From Flavobacterium eburneipallidum (GTDB lineage Bacteria > Bacteroidota > Bacteroidia > Flavobacteriales > Flavobacteriaceae), in assembly GCF_027111355.2 (NCBI RefSeq), contig NZ_CP114291.2, positions 1,054,001 through 1,118,000 of the forward strand: a stretch of 64,000 bases of DNA, written 5' to 3'. The number at the start of each line of letters is the position of its first letter. Positions within the stretch are counted from its first letter, which is position 1. The notes below the pieces were generated by a model. The model ran no database searches. It had not been told where the DNA came from and was given only the letters and a program-made list of their open reading frames with translations. A program made the translations under genes and the position numbers. Shown here piece by piece: positions 46,753-58,000 of this stretch.

Positions 46753-46894
46753 CGTCACTTCGAGTGATTTTGAATAGTAATGCGACAGCTTTACTATTCA
46801 AAATTGTATCGAGAAGCCTTTTGAAATAGAAAGTTCTCGATACATTTTATTAAAAAAAGCTATCGCATTTTTTAATAAAACACTCGAACAGACG
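46753..46894. repeat. Cloverleaf-like palindromic element, copy 1
   Basis: 142 bp. Outer stem CGTCACTTCGAGTG with CACTCGAACAGACG, then three inner hairpins: AATAGTAA/TTTACTATT with loop GCGACAGC, TGTATCGAGAA with TTCTCGATACA, and TTTTATTAAAA with loop GCTATCGC. It occupies most of the gap between ribD and prmC, which holds nothing else but AT-rich spacer. Confidence 0.9.
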
Positions 46895-47013
46895 AGAATG
46901 AATACTTAGCTTAATAACACTGCTTTGAAAGGTTTTTTTTAATTTGAAAATGCAAGTTTTTTTCTTTGTGCCTTCGTTGCAATTTTGTTTTATTTTTTTG
47001 TGGTAAAATCCAC

Positions 47014-47041
47014 TTGAGCAGAATAACAATAGCTATTTTTG
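47014..47041 (+). promoter_or_regulatory. Candidate promoter for prmC
   Basis: TTG at 47014-47016 and TATTTTTG at 47034-47041, spaced by 17 bp, fit the Bacteroidota pattern. The prmC ATG follows 22 nt later. Confidence 0.55.
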
Positions 47042-47063
47042 TATCCTAAATTTTGCATTTCCT

Positions 47064-47948
47064 ATGAAAATCAAAGAATACCGAACCCAATTTATTCAAG
47101 AACTTTCCACCATTTATGATGCTGGCGAAGCAGAAAGTTTTTTCTATTTGATTTTAGAAGATAAAAAACAGTTGAAAAGAATTGATTTGGCATTAACTCC
47201 CGATTTGACTTTTTCAGACGATGAAATTCAACTTTGGAATTCAATTTTAGAACAATTGAAACTAGAAAATCCAATTCAATATCTTTTAGGAAAAACGAGT
47301 TTTTATGGTTTGGATTTTGAAGTCAATGAAAATGTACTAATTCCTAGACCAGAAACTGAAGAACTAGTAGAATGGGTCATAACGAATCAACAAATCAACG
47401 AATCAACAAATCAACTAAAAATTCTAGATATTGGAACGGGGAGTGGTTGTATCGCCATTTCATTGGCAAAAAATATTCCGAATGCACAAGTTTTTACGAT
47501 TGATGTTTCGGAAAAAGCTTTGGCTACAGCCCAAAAAAATGCGACAATGAATCAAGTGGAGGTTAATTTTATTAAAACTGATATTTTAAAAACCGACGAT
47601 TTAGGAAAACTTCCCACTTCCCACTTCCCACTTCCCACTTCTTTTGATATTATTGTTTCGAATCCGCCTTATGTTCGGGAACTCGAAAAAATAGAGATCA
47701 AGAAAAATGTGTTGGACAACGAACCGCATTTGGCATTATTTGTTGCTGATAATGATGCGCTTGTTTTTTACAGAAAAATAGCCGAATTGGCTCAAAAAAA
47801 TTTATCTCCAAACGGACAATTATTTTTTGAAATCAATCAATATTTAGGAAAAGAAATGTTGGAATTACTTGAAAATATGGGTTTTAAAAATATTGAATTG
47901 CGTAAGGATATTTACGGTAATGATAGAATGATTCGAGGTACGAGGTAA
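47064..47948 (+). CDS. prmC: Peptide chain release factor glutamine methyltransferase
   Basis: 294 residues. The SAM-binding motif is LDIGTGSGC (about 121-129) and the catalytic NPPY is at 200-203. PrmC methylates the GGQ glutamine of release factors. Two repeat runs lie in the reading frame: CGAATCAACAAATCAA twice (47383-47414, residues about 107-117) and four CTTCCCA heptamers (47610-47641, residues about 183-194). The second is only six residues before NPPY. Because the unit is 7 bp, a change of one unit shifts the frame. Confidence 0.93.
   Translation: MKIKEYRTQFIQELSTIYDAGEAESFFYLILEDKKQLKRIDLALTPDLTFSDDEIQLWNSILEQLKLENPIQYLLGKTSFYGLDFEVNENVLIPRPETEELVEWVITNQQINESTNQLKILDIGTGSGCIAISLAKNIPNAQVFTIDVSEKALATAQKNATMNQVEVNFIKTDILKTDDLGKLPTSHFPLPTSFDIIVSNPPYVRELEKIEIKKNVLDNEPHLALFVADNDALVFYRKIAELAQKNLSPNGQLFFEINQYLGKEMLELLENMGFKNIELRKDIYGNDRMIRGTR
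47383..47414 (+). repeat. 16-bp tandem repeat within prmC
   Basis: Two exact copies of CGAATCAACAAATCAA. They encode polar linker residues in the interdomain region. Confidence 0.85.
47610..47641 (+). repeat. Heptamer CTTCCCA tandem repeat within prmC
   Basis: Four exact units and a four-base partial unit in the coding sequence. The same heptamer occurs at 48501-48511 beside the four-helix-bundle gene. Confidence 0.9.
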
Positions 47949-47959
47949 GAAGTACGAGA

Positions 47960-47984
47960 TACGAGGTGGGAAGTGCGAGGTAGG
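47960..47984. repeat. Left inverted-repeat arm near four-helix-bundle gene
   Basis: TACGAGGTGGGAAGT followed by GCGAGGTAGG. Its reverse complement, with two differences, lies at 48495-48519. A longer tandem of degenerate TACGAAGTACGAGGT units fills 47942-48050. Confidence 0.85.
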
Positions 47985-48069
47985 AAATACGAAGTACGAC
48001 ATTCGAGGTATGAGGTACGAAGTGCTAGGCAAGAGATACGAAGTACGAAGTGTAAAAGTAACTAAAGTT

Positions 48070-48432
48070 TCACTTCTTGTCCAAGTTGTTTCTGGCTGTT
48101 TTTATTGACGCTACAACAATTGCTAAAATTTCATTTGATTCTTTCAAAAGTTTTTCAATTTCAATTTTAAGGTCTTGGTTTTTATTTATCTCAAGTATTA
48201 TTTCAAGAAAAAAGCAACTTTCATCAGCTTCTTCCTCCACAATTTTTAACTTATTAATGAAATCTGCAGTCGATTTTGCTCTTTGTGATGCTCTGTAATT
48301 CGCTCCAACAGAACTTGAATACCTAATTAACTGATTGACATAAGCATTAAGCTCCCGAGAAACTGGCAATTTCGAACATAAAAAAGAACTATCGATAGTA
48401 AACTTTTTAGTTCTTGCTTTCATATCTATCAT
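48070..48432 (-). CDS. Four-helix-bundle protein (S23/IVP, Avd-like)
   Basis: 120 residues, all helical. ELNAYVNQLIRYSSSVGANYRASQRAKS (about 32-58) and EEEADESCFFLEII (about 78-91) match the family first seen as the 23S rRNA intervening-sequence protein and related to Avd of diversity-generating retroelements. No reverse transcriptase or rRNA is nearby. The first or second ATG (48432 or 48423) may be used. It sits between inverted copies of a TACGAGGT repeat. Confidence 0.88.
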   Translation of the reverse strand: MIDMKARTKKFTIDSSFLCSKLPVSRELNAYVNQLIRYSSSVGANYRASQRAKSTADFINKLKIVEEEADESCFFLEIILEINKNQDLKIEIEKLLKESNEILAIVVASIKTARNNLDKK

Positions 48433-48494
48433 AATCTATAATTTAATTTTACTCTGTTTAACTCCTTGATTTTTTCCTTTTTTACCTAGCATAT

Positions 48495-48519
48495 CCTACC
48501 TCTGACTTCCCACCTCGTA
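48495..48519. repeat. Right inverted-repeat arm near four-helix-bundle gene
   Basis: Reverse complement of 47960-47984 apart from two bases. A further run of CGTACTTCGTAC-type units follows to 48547. Confidence 0.85.
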
Positions 48520-48547
48520 CTTCGTACTTACTATCTCGTACCTCGAA

Positions 48548-49786
48548 CTATTCATAGCGCAACGCTTCAATCGGATCGAGTTTCGAAGCCTTAATCGCTG
48601 GATACAAACCAGAAATGATGGCTACCGTAAAACTGGTCAAAAAAGCTGCAGAAATAGCGCCCCAAGGAATAACAAACACAAAATCTATAGCTGTAGCTAT
48701 GGCATAACCTATTGCGATTCCTAAAATAATTCCAACCAAACCTCCTAATTGTCCAATGAGTAGAGTTTCTATAAAAAATTGGAAAGCAACGGTAGTTTTT
48801 TTGGCTCCTAATGCTTTTCGAACGCCAATTTCACGAGTACGTTCCGTGACTGAAACAATCATAATATTCATCAAAGCGATAGACGAACCCAAAATGGTAA
48901 TGATGCCAATAACCCAAGAAGCCAATCCCAGATATTGTGTAATGCTCAATATTTTGTTGATTAAATCGTCACTTCGAACAATGGCAAAATTGTTGTCTTT
49001 TACAGGACTCAATTTGCGTACTCTTCGCATCGTACTATTGGCATTGTCAATGGCTTGATCCAAGAGTTCTTTTTTGGAAACCATAATGCTCATCGTGTAA
49101 TTGATGTTGGGAGCTGTAAACAAAGAACGGGCAACTTGAATCGGAATTAAAACCCTTAAATCTTGGCTGTTGCCAAAGGTGGATCCTTTTTCTTTTAAAA
49201 CTCCAATGACTTTAAATTTGGCACCACGAATGGAGATTATTTTATCAATTGGATTGACATCTTTCAATAATCCTTTTTCAAAATCGGAACCTACGATGCA
49301 ATTATACGTATTGTTTTTAATGTCGAATTCGGTGAAATTTCTACCCGAACTGGTTTCTAAACCCGAGTTGGCCATAAAATATTCATCCACTCCTACGATT
49401 TTGTTTTCGGGATCAGTTTTAGTGGCTTCAAATTTAATTTCGGCGGTAGAAGTAGCTGTAAAAGAAATAGAAGTTTGAGTCAGAGGATAGCTGTATTTGT
49501 TCTTGAAAGCGACCGCTTGTGGATAGGAAATAATAGGATTGATAATTTCTCTTTCGCCGCCACGTTGTCGGGTATTGCTTTCGTATCGATTGATGTTGAA
49601 CGTATTGGCTCCCATCGAAGCAAAATCCGAAGATAATGTATTTTCGAGAGCCGAAACTACTGTCAGAATTCCGACCAAAGCCGTGATTCCTATAGCAATA
49701 ATCAACACAGTAAGGATGGTACGCAATAACTGGGTTCGGATAGAACCAATTGCAATTCGGACGTTTTCTCGAAATAGTTTAAACAT
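48548..49786 (-). CDS. MacB-like ABC transporter permease (orphan)
   Basis: 412 residues: TM1 (about 20-43), a MacB_PCD periplasmic domain, three C-terminal helices, FtsX signature TERTREIGVRKALGA (about 315-329). No ATPase gene is beside it, so it must pair with one elsewhere. It is related to the permeases at 1470-3979 but distinct. Confidence 0.92.
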   Translation of the reverse strand: MFKLFRENVRIAIGSIRTQLLRTILTVLIIAIGITALVGILTVVSALENTLSSDFASMGANTFNINRYESNTRQRGGEREIINPIISYPQAVAFKNKYSYPLTQTSISFTATSTAEIKFEATKTDPENKIVGVDEYFMANSGLETSSGRNFTEFDIKNNTYNCIVGSDFEKGLLKDVNPIDKIISIRGAKFKVIGVLKEKGSTFGNSQDLRVLIPIQVARSLFTAPNINYTMSIMVSKKELLDQAIDNANSTMRRVRKLSPVKDNNFAIVRSDDLINKILSITQYLGLASWVIGIITILGSSIALMNIMIVSVTERTREIGVRKALGAKKTTVAFQFFIETLLIGQLGGLVGIILGIAIGYAIATAIDFVFVIPWGAISAAFLTSFTVAIISGLYPAIKASKLDPIEALRYE

Positions 49787-49876
49787 AGTGGCTATTTGAC
49801 ACGAAATTACAATTTTTGTTACAAGTTTGCTTTAGATGATGGGATATTTATTTTAAAAACAAGATATTTGCATTGA

Positions 49877-50003
49877 GAATTAAAAATTACGAATTAAAAA
49901 TTAAAAATCATACTCGAGAGCTCTGCTCGTAAACGCGAAGCAATTGGGTTTGAAGGAATTTTAATTCGTAATTTTTAATTTTTAATTTTTAATTCGTAAT
50001 TTA
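49877..50003. repeat. Inverted AATTAAAAATTACG repeat upstream of hisS
   Basis: Left arm 49877-49908 and right arm about 49960-50003 are AT-rich and complementary, with multiple AATTACGAATTA units. The hairpin covers the region just before the hisS start, so it could affect initiation. Confidence 0.75.
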
Positions 50004-50008
50004 TTAAA

Positions 50009-51379
50009 ATGGCATCAAAACCAAGTATTCCAAAAGGAACAAGAGATTTTTCACCTGCCGAGGTGGCAAAACGTCAATATATTATAGCAACCATAAAAAG
50101 TAATTTCGAGAAATTTGGTTTCCAACCGATAGAAACACCTTCGTTCGAAAACTCTGAAACCCTGATGGGAAAATACGGAGAAGAAGGCGACCGATTGATT
50201 TTTAAGATTTTGAATTCGGGAGATTATTTGGCGAAAGCTGATACTACTTTATTAGAAAATAAAGAAAGTAATAAATTGACTTCTAGTATTTCCGAGAAAG
50301 CATTGCGTTACGATTTAACAGTTCCATTTGCAAGATATGTGGTGCAACACCAAAGTGAGATTGAATTTCCATTCAAAAGATACCAAATTCAACCGGTTTG
50401 GCGTGCTGATCGTCCGCAGAAAGGGCGTTTCAGAGAATTTTTTCAATGTGATGCCGATGTGGTAGGTTCAAAATCGTTGTGGCAGGAAGTAGAATTAGTG
50501 CAGTTGTACGATTCGGTTTTTACACAATTAGGTTTGGAAGGCGTAACGATTAAAATCAATAACCGAAAAATTCTTTCGGGAATTGCAGAAGTCATTGGTG
50601 CTAAAGATAAATTAATCGATTTTACAGTCGCTTTAGACAAACTCGACAAAATAGGCGAGGACGGAGTAAAAACGGAAATGATGGAGAAAGGTATTGCAGC
50701 ATCGGCAATCGAAAAAGTACAACCGTTATTCAATTTTACTGGAACCATTTCAGAGAAAATAGAAAAACTTTCAACATTATTAACGGAATCTCAAGAAGGA
50801 TTAAAAGGAGTAGAAGAGTTGCGATTTATTTGTGACAACGTTGCTAATTTGGGTTTGAATAAAGCGGTTTTAGATTTAGATGTGACTCTCGCTCGTGGAT
50901 TGAATTATTACACAGGTGCTATTTTTGAAGTGGCTGCGCCTAAAACTGTTTCGATGGGGTCTATCGGTGGCGGTGGGCGATATGATGATTTGACTGGGAT
51001 TTTCGGTTTGAAGGATATGAGTGGAGTAGGAATTTCTTTTGGTTTAGACCGAATTTATTTGGTTATCGAAGAGTTGAATTTATTCCCGGAAACGGTGACT
51101 TCGACATCCAAAGCGTTGTTCATTAATTATGGAGAAAAAGAAGCTTTCTATTCGATGCAAGCTATTAGTCAATTGAGAAGTTTTGGGGTGAAAGTCGAAT
51201 TGTATCCTGATAATGTAAAAGTGGGAAAACAATTTCAACACGCTGATAAGCGAGGAATTCCTTATGCAGTAATTGTTGGAGAATCAGAAATGAAAGAAGG
51301 GAAATTTGCTTTGAAAAATTTAGTTTCTGGCGAGCAGGTTTTAGTTGATTTTGAAGGACTCAAAGAGGCTTTGTTGTAA
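50009..51379 (+). CDS. hisS: Histidyl-tRNA synthetase
   Basis: 456 residues. Class II motif 1 is in the N-terminal part (GTRDFSPAE onward), motif 2 is [16 protein letters not shown], and [14 protein letters not shown] (HisA motif) and [14 protein letters not shown] follow. The C-terminal anticodon domain is about 365-456. Length is normal. It is followed by a CTTTGTCAAAG palindrome and a strong terminator. Confidence 0.97.
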   Translation: MASKPSIPKGTRDFSPAEVAKRQYIIATIKSNFEKFGFQPIETPSFENSETLMGKYGEEGDRLIFKILNSGDYLAKADTTLLENKESNKLTSSISEKALRYDLTVPFARYVVQHQSEIEFPFKRYQIQPVWRADRPQKGRFREFFQCDADVVGSKSLWQEVELVQLYDSVFTQLGLEGVTIKINNRKILSGIAEVIGAKDKLIDFTVALDKLDKIGEDGVKTEMMEKGIAASAIEKVQPLFNFTGTISEKIEKLSTLLTESQEGLKGVEELRFICDNVANLGLNKAVLDLDVTLARGLNYYTGAIFEVAAPKTVSMGSIGGGGRYDDLTGIFGLKDMSGVGISFGLDRIYLVIEELNLFPETVTSTSKALFINYGEKEAFYSMQAISQLRSFGVKVELYPDNVKVGKQFQHADKRGIPYAVIVGESEMKEGKFALKNLVSGEQVLVDFEGLKEALL

Positions 51380-51395
51380 TTTAGATATTGATAAA

Positions 51396-51424
51396 CTTTG
51401 TCAAAGTTTTGAACTTTGACAAAG
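51396..51424. repeat. CTTTGTCAAAG palindrome, copy 3
   Basis: 29 bp, near-perfect, 17 nt after the hisS stop. Confidence 0.9.
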
Positions 51425-51434
51425 TTTTTAAACG

Positions 51435-51464
51435 AAAAACGTCCCGAGAAATCGGGACGTTTTT
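51435..51464. terminator. Terminator after hisS
   Basis: 13-bp stem AAAAACGTCCCGA / TCGGGACGTTTTT with a GAAA tetraloop and a T-run. It lies 22 nt before the end of the convergent small gene. Confidence 0.92.
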
Positions 51465-51485
51465 TTGCTTTTGTAAGAATGTGTT

Positions 51486-51689
51486 TTATTTTTTGGTACA
51501 ACAACTTTTTGATTTTGTTTTGTCTTCAGTTTTGCTTTTTGCTTCACATTTTTTAGTTTCGTCTGCGCTCATTTTTTTAGAGCAACAAGATTCTTTTTTT
51601 GTAGTTTTTTTTGTGGTTGTTTTGGTTTCATTTGCTCCAGCATTGATAGAGAATAAAACAACTGCTACTGCGATGATTATTTTTTTCAT
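51486..51689 (-). CDS. Small secreted Cys/Lys-rich protein
   Basis: 67 residues from ATG 51689 (MKKIIIAVAVVLFSINAGANE signal peptide, then about 47 residues). The mature part is Lys-, Thr- and Glu-rich with two CC pairs (ESCCSKK and KSCCTKK) and one further Cys. It could bind metal or form disulfides. I do not recognise a family. It is a single gene. Confidence 0.65.
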   Translation of the reverse strand: MKKIIIAVAVVLFSINAGANETKTTTKKTTKKESCCSKKMSADETKKCEAKSKTEDKTKSKSCCTKK

Positions 51690-51831
51690 TATTTTGATTT
51701 TTAATTTGTCTTTAAAGTGTGGTTCAAATTTAGGCAAGAATATTTTATTTCCAATAAGGAAACGAGTTAATGTTTGCTTAAGGTTGTGTATGACGAAACT
51801 TTAAACGTTGTAAAGAAGTTAATGGTTTTTC

Positions 51832-51971
51832 CGTCTCTTCGAGTGGTTTTCAATAGTAATGCGACAGCTTTACTATTAAAAATTGTATCGAGAAGTCTTT
51901 GGTAGTAGTGTTCTCGATACATTTTATTGAAAAAAGCGGTCGCATTTTTCAATAAAACACTCGAACAGACG
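51832..51971. repeat. Cloverleaf-like palindromic element, copy 2
   Basis: 140 bp, same orientation as copy 1, with compensating changes: loop 3 is GCGGTCGC here, and the arm sequences differ but still pair. It fills the gap before the large adhesin gene. Confidence 0.9.
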
Positions 51972-52037
51972 AGTACTAATCTTTTAACTTTCTTATTTCA
52001 ATAAAATGTTTGCAATAATTTTAGTAAAACCTTTCTT

Positions 52038-55000
52038 TTAGTTTACTATAATTTTCTTGCTGCTTTCGCCTTTAGCTGTTTTTACTTTTATGATATATAC
52101 TCCAGCACTAACATTTGTCAGAGGGACTTGAATGTTTTGTTGGTCTAGATTATCCAGTTTCCAACTATTCATTTCTTGACCCAAGAGGTTGAATAAAGTC
52201 AGTTTTTCAACAGTAATGTCTTGTAAGTCGTTTTTGATTTCAACAATATTTCCGTTTTGTATGTGAGATACTCTGATATCATTAACAGTGTTTTGAGTCA
52301 CATTTAATGTTTTGTCAATAAAACGCAAACTGAATCTAGAGTTATTTGTACCTGCTGGCAAAGTCACTTCATAATTTTGGGTTCTAATATCATGATAGGT
52401 ATCTGTTAGATTATCATGAATAAACACTGGTTGTTGAGGGTCAAAGTTTTCTATTTCATCTATAGTGAAATTTACTTTTCCTTCGGTATTTGTTTTCACT
52501 CCAATTGGATAAGTCATATTGGTATTGAAATAACCTTCTCCTTGAATGACCAGTTGTTTACCACTGTTTAAGAAATACATATCGTTAGGAAAATCATCCA
52601 TAATTTCGCCATCATAACCATTGTCAAAACCGTTAGTGGCTTTGTCATCCATAAAGCCAATCAATACCTGACGGTGGTAATTGTCTTTGTTGTTGTAACC
52701 CAAACGTATTTTTTTGTAAGCTACCGTCGTGTTGCTATTGATTACTTGAGGGATTTTACTTGTTCCTTTGGTTCTAAATAGGGTAGTTGAGGTTGCATCT
52801 GTTTCTTTGACAAAAGCTCTTTGTCCGTTGTTAAAATTAACTGCTCCACCAGTTCCGTTTCCATATACAAAGAAACCTTGACCCACCGGAATGTATTGTT
52901 TTGGAGTTTTAGAACTTGTTCCTACACCATTAATACCAGCAGGAGCCACAGGAGGTAAACCTCCAGTTAAATTAAGTACTCCATAGCCTCCAGCATATTC
53001 CCATAAGGTATGAGAGTTATTGCTTGGTGCGTGTTCCCAGAAATATAATGTTCCGTCAGTTGCTACACCATTACCATTACCTTTGTTAATATTGGCATTG
53101 TCATTGATAAATTGATAACCATCTATTGCTGATGGATAAGGATTACCTACCAGTAATAATTGGTTGGCGCTAACACTATTGCCAGTTATGGTGCCATTAT
53201 TTGGTTTACCCACAAAAGTGAAATTAGTTGCTGTACCAGCTCCTTTTAAGGTGTATCCTTGCCCCACACGAAGTGAAAAGCTTTCGCTTATTGATTGCCA
53301 GTTAGCGTAAGAATCGGGTAAATTATCAAATGTGTATAACCAATAGCGAGCTAAACTTACAGGAGTGCCAGCATTTCCTGCCACACCATCATAAGTTGTG
53401 TTCCAAGTGATGTTTCTTGGAGTGGTATTAAACCCATCTTTCATAACACCAGTTACTGTATAATTCGTGTTGTTAGCAGTGCCATTAATTGGGCTAACAG
53501 GAGAACTCCAATAGTTGTAATTGTATTTGCTGGCTTGTCCTTGTTGGTCTCTTTCGATAGATCCTGCGCTGGTTACATCCAAGTCACTTCCTTGGGTTTG
53601 CACCAATTGTGACATTCCTACTAAATCTATTTTTCCGTCTAATTTTAGGTAATGCGACACTTCAATTTTAGTATTGTTGGTTGCGCTTATAGTACCGCTA
53701 TTGACAAATAGTCCTAGTACAGTTTTGTCTGTAGTAGAGCTGATGTTATGAGTTGATCTTACGATATTCCAGTTAATTTTTGTCCCATTTTCTATAGAGT
53801 TACTGTTCGGAATGTACTGTAATGTACTATTAGTCCAAGTTCCTGCACTTTCCCACGGCGCATTTGCCGCTGATATATAGGGTAGAGGAGCGGTTTGTCT
53901 GTCAACGGTTACTACATTTCTTAATGCAGCCGTATAGTTGTTGTTGGATATGTCTTTGGCATTAGTATAAGTATAAGTTGACATTGGGTAATAAGCCATA
54001 AGATTTGCCCAAGGAATACTGCTAATTTCGTTTAACGTAATGGTATTTGGAACAATAGCACCATTTGTAGCGGTTCCGTTTCTCAAAATTTCTTGATTCA
54101 TTACATATCGGAATTGAGCATCGTTTAGGGCTACATTCCATACTCGAACTTCGTCTATTGATCCATTAAAGTATGAAGTTGGAGCTACGCCATCTGCTGC
54201 TGCAATCAAGAACGATTGGTTGGTAGCCGCTGTTGGAGTTCCTGCTAGATTTGTACTAACGGCATTTATTCCGTCAATATAGATTTTAGCAGTTGTACCG
54301 TCAAAGCTTACACCAATATGATGCCAGATACCCACAGGAATTACTGCTGATGAGGTAATTGTTTTTTTACTAGCTCCTACAAACCAGCTCATTTCTGCTC
54401 TTCCTGCTGCATTGATACTTAAATCATAACCTTCGGTAAAAGTACTGTTTCTTTTAGAAAAAATGGTTCTGTTGGCAGTAGTACGATTTACCCAAGCCGA
54501 AACGGTAAAAGCAGGAGTTAAGTCTAATACTTTTCCAGCATCTAAATAATCGGAAGTACCGTTAAACTTGATACAACGTTCGAATGTTCTTTCTGGAGCA
54601 TACCCAAAAGTGATGTATTTTGTTCCGTCAAAGTCATAAGAAGTTTCTAGATTGGATCCGTTTACGCTCATTACCCTGTATTCTGCAGTTGGGTTAAAAA
54701 CTGGAGTATCAGATATAAACATCAAGAAATCGCCAGGAGGTGTTATGGTAGCAGTAAGCATGATAGAAGGGATGGATACTCTAGCTGTAGGAACATTTCC
54801 TCCAACTTCTACAACTTTCCATGTTCTTCCTACTGATACAAATTCAACGTTTGTGGTTAATGTAGGAGTTATTCCTGTACTCATATCGACAATAACAGGT
54901 GCTTGGGCCGCTAAAGTGCCTTGATTGTTACCCCAAACCAAGAAGTTTCTGTTGTTACAGGTGTTAGGGTTTAGATTATTTGTTGCTGCTATCGTGTTTA

Positions 55001-58000
55001 ATCCAATAGTAATATCGTCAGTGGTATTAACTGTTTTAGATTGTTTTTGGTACAATTGGGAGTCATCATCTCTACCAATACCGGCAACGTCATAATTGTA
55101 TCCTGTATTTCCAATAGTATTCCAGATTATATTTCCAGCTGAATCTATGTAATTTACATCATTAAGTCGAGTAGTAAGACTTACCCCTGATACATTACTA
55201 CTGTTTGTTGCATGTAGCGTTATTCCGTATTTAAGACCTAAATAACTTTGTATTTTTTGTTGGTTTAAAGCACTGTTTGGAGCAGTGTAAACTACTACTT
55301 CTGAAAGTCTTCCGTTTAGAGCAGAAAAAGCTCTACCACTGATACCACTTCGTCCTGTTCCTAGATAAAAAGGGAGGTTTTTATACTCATAGAAGTTTAA
55401 TAAGCTACCTGTTCCAGTGTCTCCAGTTCTACCGTCAAGATTGTCTATTTTAATTCCGTTTTTATAAATTTCTGTTGTAGTGCCACTTGAGTTAGTTTTT
55501 ACGTTTATAATAAGCGGTTCGTTGTAAGTAACAGTTGTAGATGAAAATGATTTTCCATAGGAGTCAACACCTGGGGTAGGTGAGCCTGATCCAGGAGCAT
55601 AAGCACCTACGTTGTGTGCTATAACTTCTGGTGTACTGTATCTTGCTGTTGTGTTTCCTAATCCTAATCCAGTAGGATCTTCGTGAAAACTTTGTTCATC
55701 ACTTTTTCCACCCAGAGGAATTTGTCTTCCGTTAGTTCCCATGGTGTTTTGTGTTACATCATCAGGATAAACCACCACAAAATAATCTTGAGAGTACAAG
55801 CCTCCTTTACCATTCATATAGTCTTTATTAGCTGCATTAAAATCAACTACGGGATTAAAATTTAAGTTTCTCGCAGCATTATCTCTATATGTTGGAGCAT
55901 CTGTAGTCAATGCTTTTACATTTTCTTTATTAATTAAGTCGGCTCTACTAGTATCATAAGCTTGGTCTTCCCATGCCGTTAATGGTGATCCATCTGTAGC
56001 AGCTATTCCTGCATTACTTTTGAACCATAGTCTTAAATTTTGATTGATGTTGGCAGGAGCAATAGGAGAATCAGCTAGCGCTACAATAGCATCTCCTTCT
56101 ACTCCTACATTGTCAAAGGCAACTCCATTGTCAGTAGTTGAACCATTGGATCTAAATTCTACTTTGAAACGTACGTTTGATTGATTTCTAAAAGTTCCGT
56201 CTGCTAATAGAGTAGTAGCTCTGATAAATCGATTTGGACCAACTCCTACAGGTGTAAAAGCTAAAGCTGCAGTTGCATTGTTATCGCTCCACCCATTACT
56301 TCCTAGTGCGGATACAGATGTAGAATTGTACCAATTTATTCCGCTACCAGAAGCTCCTAATTGTACAAAGGCTCCATTGTTGATAGAATATAGTATGCGC
56401 ATACCATCTACATTTGTTTCCGTGTCGTAACGTACATCTATATTGAATAACATATTTTCATACCCTGTAAAATTATAAACAGGACTGGTAATTTCTATAA
56501 CGGCATTATTCGCATAATCATTAAAGTTATTGGTTCTCCAAAATGAATTTTCTCCAATTTCGGCTACCCCAGTGAATGTGTCTGTTCTTGTCCATGAGCC
56601 ATTAGTGTTGGTTGTGTTTGTCCAACCTCCATCTGTAGCGTCAAAATCTTCATAGAATAAAGTGTAATCTCTGTGGTAGTTGGCATCAAGATAGGTAACA
56701 GAGATGTCTGCTGAAGTTGTTCCGCAAGAATTGTTTACTGTCCATCTAAAAACATAAGTTCCAATAGTAGGTACTGTAGCCGTTGACGAACCATTGGATG
56801 CGTTGCTAAAAGTAACTGTTCCTGAAGGTCCCGAAATTTTAGTCCAAGTCCCAGAGGCTGGGCTTCCTCCTAATGCTGGTGAAGTTAGCGAACCGTTAAC
56901 TGTTATAGCACTACTGGCTACAGTTGCAAAAACACCAGTAGTTACAACCTGTGTTTTAGATGCTGTAGTAGTTCCACAACTACCACCAGCTGTGGTAAGT
57001 GTTAGCGTTGCTGTTCCTGTATAAGCAACAGGTGCTGTCCAAGTGGTTGTGTTTGGCGTGCTTCCAGTATTGTTAGTAAATGTTCCGCCTACACCACCGT
57101 CAGACCAAACTGCACTCGTAGCACCTCCTCCGAATGATCCACCTAATGCTACTGTTGTAGCACCTGAACAAATGGTTGTTAAAGCACTTCCTGCTGCGGC
57201 TGTTGGTGAGTTTGATGTTACTCCTAATGTTTGAGCAGTTCCATTACCACAACTATTAGACGGAGTAACACTTACAGTTCCTGAATTTCCGTTAGTAGTG
57301 ACAGTAATTGAGTTTGTAGTTCCTCCAGCAGTTTGAGACCATCCAGCAGGGAAAGACCAAGTATAAGTAGTTCCAAGAACATTGGTTACACTATAACTTT
57401 GAGATGTTCCACCACAAAAAGAAGTACTTCCTGTTATTGCACTAGGTTGTGCTGGCACAGCGGTTAGCGTAACGTTAGCTGTATTATTAACTGTTATTGC
57501 ATTGCTACAATTGTCTGGCGATACACCACTCGAAAGATTGGTAATCTGTATGTTAGTTAAACCAATATTATTTAAAGTACTAGTTGTAAAACTCCCTGTA
57601 CCTGCTGATGTTACACTCATTGTAGCTGTAGCATTTGTAGCAGTATTTGCTCCAGTAAGGCTATAAGTTACGGTGTAATTTCCGGTTGGTAATCCAGTTC
57701 CTCCTGTAAGTGTAACTGTAGCTCCATTACCTGTACACAAAGGCGAAGCTATAGCGGTACTCGTTAAACTATAAGTTGGACAAGTCCAAGTAAGGATTAC
57801 TTGACCGTTGGCTCCTGAACCACCATTTCGAGTGCCTGAAGTCCTTACAGCTCCCGAACCACCACCACCAAATGTATTCCCATTTAGTCCATTTGTGTTT
57901 CCTGAAACACCAGCTGCTCCATTGCCACCACCACCAGCACCACCAGCACCACCAACGGCTAATAATGCAGATAAACCATTACCTCCACTGCCAGCTCCAC

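Noticed and set aside
46674..47063. CRISPR-like repeats between ribD and prmC
   Set aside because: Repeats there are palindromic arms of one element, not regularly spaced direct repeats, and no cas gene is present.
51388..51804. 138-codon plus-strand frame downstream of hisS
   Set aside because: It crosses the hisS terminator and the antisense of the small Cys-rich gene, and its sequence is low-complexity.
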